A DNA stretch of 64,000 nucleotides from Trematomus loennbergii (taxonomy: Eukaryota > Chordata > Actinopteri > Perciformes > Nototheniidae), in contig JAAOOA010000060.1 of NCBI GenBank assembly GCA_012861695.1, positions 8,954,454 through 9,018,453 of the forward strand, written 5' to 3'. Below the pieces are notes generated by a model. The model ran no database searches. It was not told the origin of the DNA and saw only the letters and a program-made list of their open reading frames with translations. This document shows, piece after piece, positions 61,047 through 64,000 of this stretch. A program made the translations under genes and the position numbers. Numbering within the stretch: the stretch's first letter is position 1; the number at the start of each line of letters is the position of its first letter.

Positions 61047-62880
61047 CATTTCATTTCAAACCTTTATTTAACCAGATTGGTCCCATTGAGATCATAGATC
61101 TCTTTTTCAAGGGAGACCTGCAGCATATAGGTTCCACATGAAACATAAAACAATAACGGACATCATACATTATATGTACAGGATACATTTACATAGTTAT
61201 AGACATTTACAAGTACCCATAGTATCAACGAGCATTTCATTTAGCCTAGCTTTAAAAACATGCAGAGGAATGAGATTGCTCAGTTTCAATTCTTGCTGAA
61301 GATTGTTCCAAGCAAGTGGAGCTGCGCACATAAAAGCTGTCTTACCTAAGACAGTCCTTGCTCTTGGCACATCTAACAATACTACATCATGTGATCTCAG
61401 ACAATAGCTGCTTGCAACTCTCTGTGTTATCAGAGAGCAGATATAATACGGGAGTTTACCCAACTAAGCTTTATAAATAAACGTGTACCAATAACTGAGC
61501 CTCCGTACAGTAAGTGATGGCAAATCTGCCTTGGCATACAGGGTACAGTGATGTGTAAGTGCTTTACAATTTGTGACAAATCTCAGTGCGCTGTGATAGG
61601 CGGCATCTAACTTGTTCAGGCAATGGGCAGGTGCATTCATATACAACAAATCACCATAGTCCAGCACAGGTAAAAATGTCACAGTGACTAGCCTTTTCCT
61701 GGCCTCAAGTGAGAAACAGGACTTGTTTCTGAAAAGAAACCTAGTCTAACCCTCAGCTTTTTAAGCAGGTTATTGACATGAAGTTTAAAAGTAAGACAAT
61801 CATCAAGCCAGATACCTAGGTATTTATAACAGGCAACCACTTCTCGTACTTGTCCTTGCATAGTAACAATATCTAAAACAGGCTCTGGTGTCTTTTTAGC
61901 TTTTGAAAAAGCATTACCTTGGTTTTATCAACATTTAAAAGAAGCTTAAGTTCAGAGAGCTGAGTCTGAAAATGTTAAAAACAGCCTGTAATTTAACAAC
62001 CGCCTCCTTAATCGAGGGACCTGCACAGTACATCACGGTATCATCCGCATACAAATGTAAAGTAGCTTCATCCACATTTTCACCTAAACTGTTGATATAT
62101 ATGGAGAATAAAAGTGGACCTAATACAGAACCTTGAGGAACACCATTAGCAATGTTTAACCACTCAGAAGACAGCCCATCAAAGTGAACACATTGGGACC
62201 TTTCAGAGAGGTAGTTCACAAACCACCCCACTGCATGGCTGGATATGCCAATACTGAGTAGCCTCTGCTTTAAGATGCGATGATCGACGGTATCAAACGC
62301 TTTAGAAAGATCAATAAATAGAGCTGCACAACTCTGCTTATTATCTAAAATATCGTAATGTCATTCACCACTTTCATTGTCGCAGTGATGGTGCTATGTT
62401 GCTTTCTGAAGCCTGACTGATGTTTAGACAGGATATCATTTTTACATAAAACTCCTTTACTTGTTCACTCACTAGGCGTTCAAGAACCTTAGCCAGAACT
62501 GACAATTTCGAGATTGGCCTATAGTTATTTAAAATAGTTGCTTCCCCTCCTTTTAGCAAAGGCAAGACATAAGCTGACTTCCATACTTTTGGAATTGCAT
62601 GTGTGCTGAGGGAGAGGTTAAAAAGAATAGTGAGAGGTGGAGCAATAAAATCTGCAGCTATCTTTAAAAAGAAAGGTTCTACGTTCTACAGCCGGTTTCT
62701 TAGGATCTAACTTAGATAATGCTTCATGAACAACATTAACACTGGGTGCTTGAATGTGTGATGAAAAGAGAGTAAAAAGGCTTGGAAAAGCAGCAGAATA
62801 TTTGAACTGCAAACCTTTGAACTAACTTGATGGTGAATGATCTGTCGCCATGCCAACGGCATTGAAGAAATCTCAAAACT
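61047..62880 (-). mobile_element. 5'-truncated CR1/L2-group LINE
   Basis: The 3' end on the minus strand is GGTTAAATAAAGGTTTGAAA with a GAAATGAAATG tail at 61047-61062. RT pieces in different frames: NYRPISKLSVLAKVLERLVS (62374-62565), SKAFDTVDHRILKQRLLSIG (about 62240-62330), ANGVPQGSVLGPLLFSIYIN and HLYADDTVMY (61935-62231), DYGDLLYMNAP (61464-61682) and AFMCAAPLAWNNLQQELKL (61197-61463). There are at least five frame breaks. It is distinct from the L2 at 51-54 kb and from Rex1. The upstream limit is obscured by the GA tract. Confidence 0.82.
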
Positions 62881-62893
62881 GTCCCGCAGATGT

Positions 62894-64000
<1,107 letters not shown>

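Overview
The window looks like repeat-rich, non-coding DNA from a ray-finned (teleost) fish. The evidence is the combination of elements: Rex1-like and L2 LINEs, a chromodomain Ty3/gypsy element, hAT, PIF/Harbinger, Kolobok-type (TTAA) and Tc1 DNA transposons, long CA, TA and GA microsatellites, and split genes with GT..AG introns. I found no intact single-copy host gene, no rRNA or tRNA gene and no CRISPR array. I cannot name the species.

Layout. 0-13 kb is intergenic DNA carrying Harbinger-like MITEs (776-1906, 6433-7001), a dead Rex1-like LINE (3742-5910), a TA-flanked MITE with an internal hairpin (8532-8941) and a hAT MITE with a perfect 8-bp target duplication (11016-12123). 13.1-16.35 kb is a 5'-truncated LINE that needs only one base to join its two reading frames. 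16.35-29 kb is mostly quiet, with hAT MITEs, a Tc1 relic between inverted repeats, a 156-bp CA tract and two AT-rich stretches that might be conserved non-coding elements. 29-39.7 kb is a stack of nested events: a broken THAP-domain exon, a tandem duplication of about 560 bp, two hAT elements inserted in the second copy (each with an exact 8-bp duplication), a further MITE inside the larger hAT, and then a gypsy chromovirus-type element with its 3' LTR but no recognisable 5' LTR. 39.9-49.4 kb holds three TTAA-flanked elements, a Harbinger element with a Myb/SANT-like reading frame, a LINE fragment, a MITE carrying a perfect 100-bp-arm palindrome, and a possible solo LTR.

The most unusual locus is 49.7-60.3 kb on the minus strand. 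It is a twelve-exon gene with CCAAT boxes, a non-coding first exon and a poly(A) signal. The product looks like a fish-expanded, transposase-like family: a DUF6729-like cysteine-rich region followed by a D..D..E-type RNase H-like core. This copy is dead. It has an in-frame stop, frameshifts and defective splice sites, a near full-length L2 LINE in one intron and a hAT MITE in another. The MITE shares its ends with the 3.3-kb hAT at 31.6-34.9 kb. Past 60.3 kb there is a half Kolobok-type MITE cut by a LINE, then a 460-bp GA tract, then unannotated sequence to the end.

The genes do not form a pathway. They record repeated insertion, nesting and decay. The strongest dating evidence is nesting order and perfect target-site duplications.
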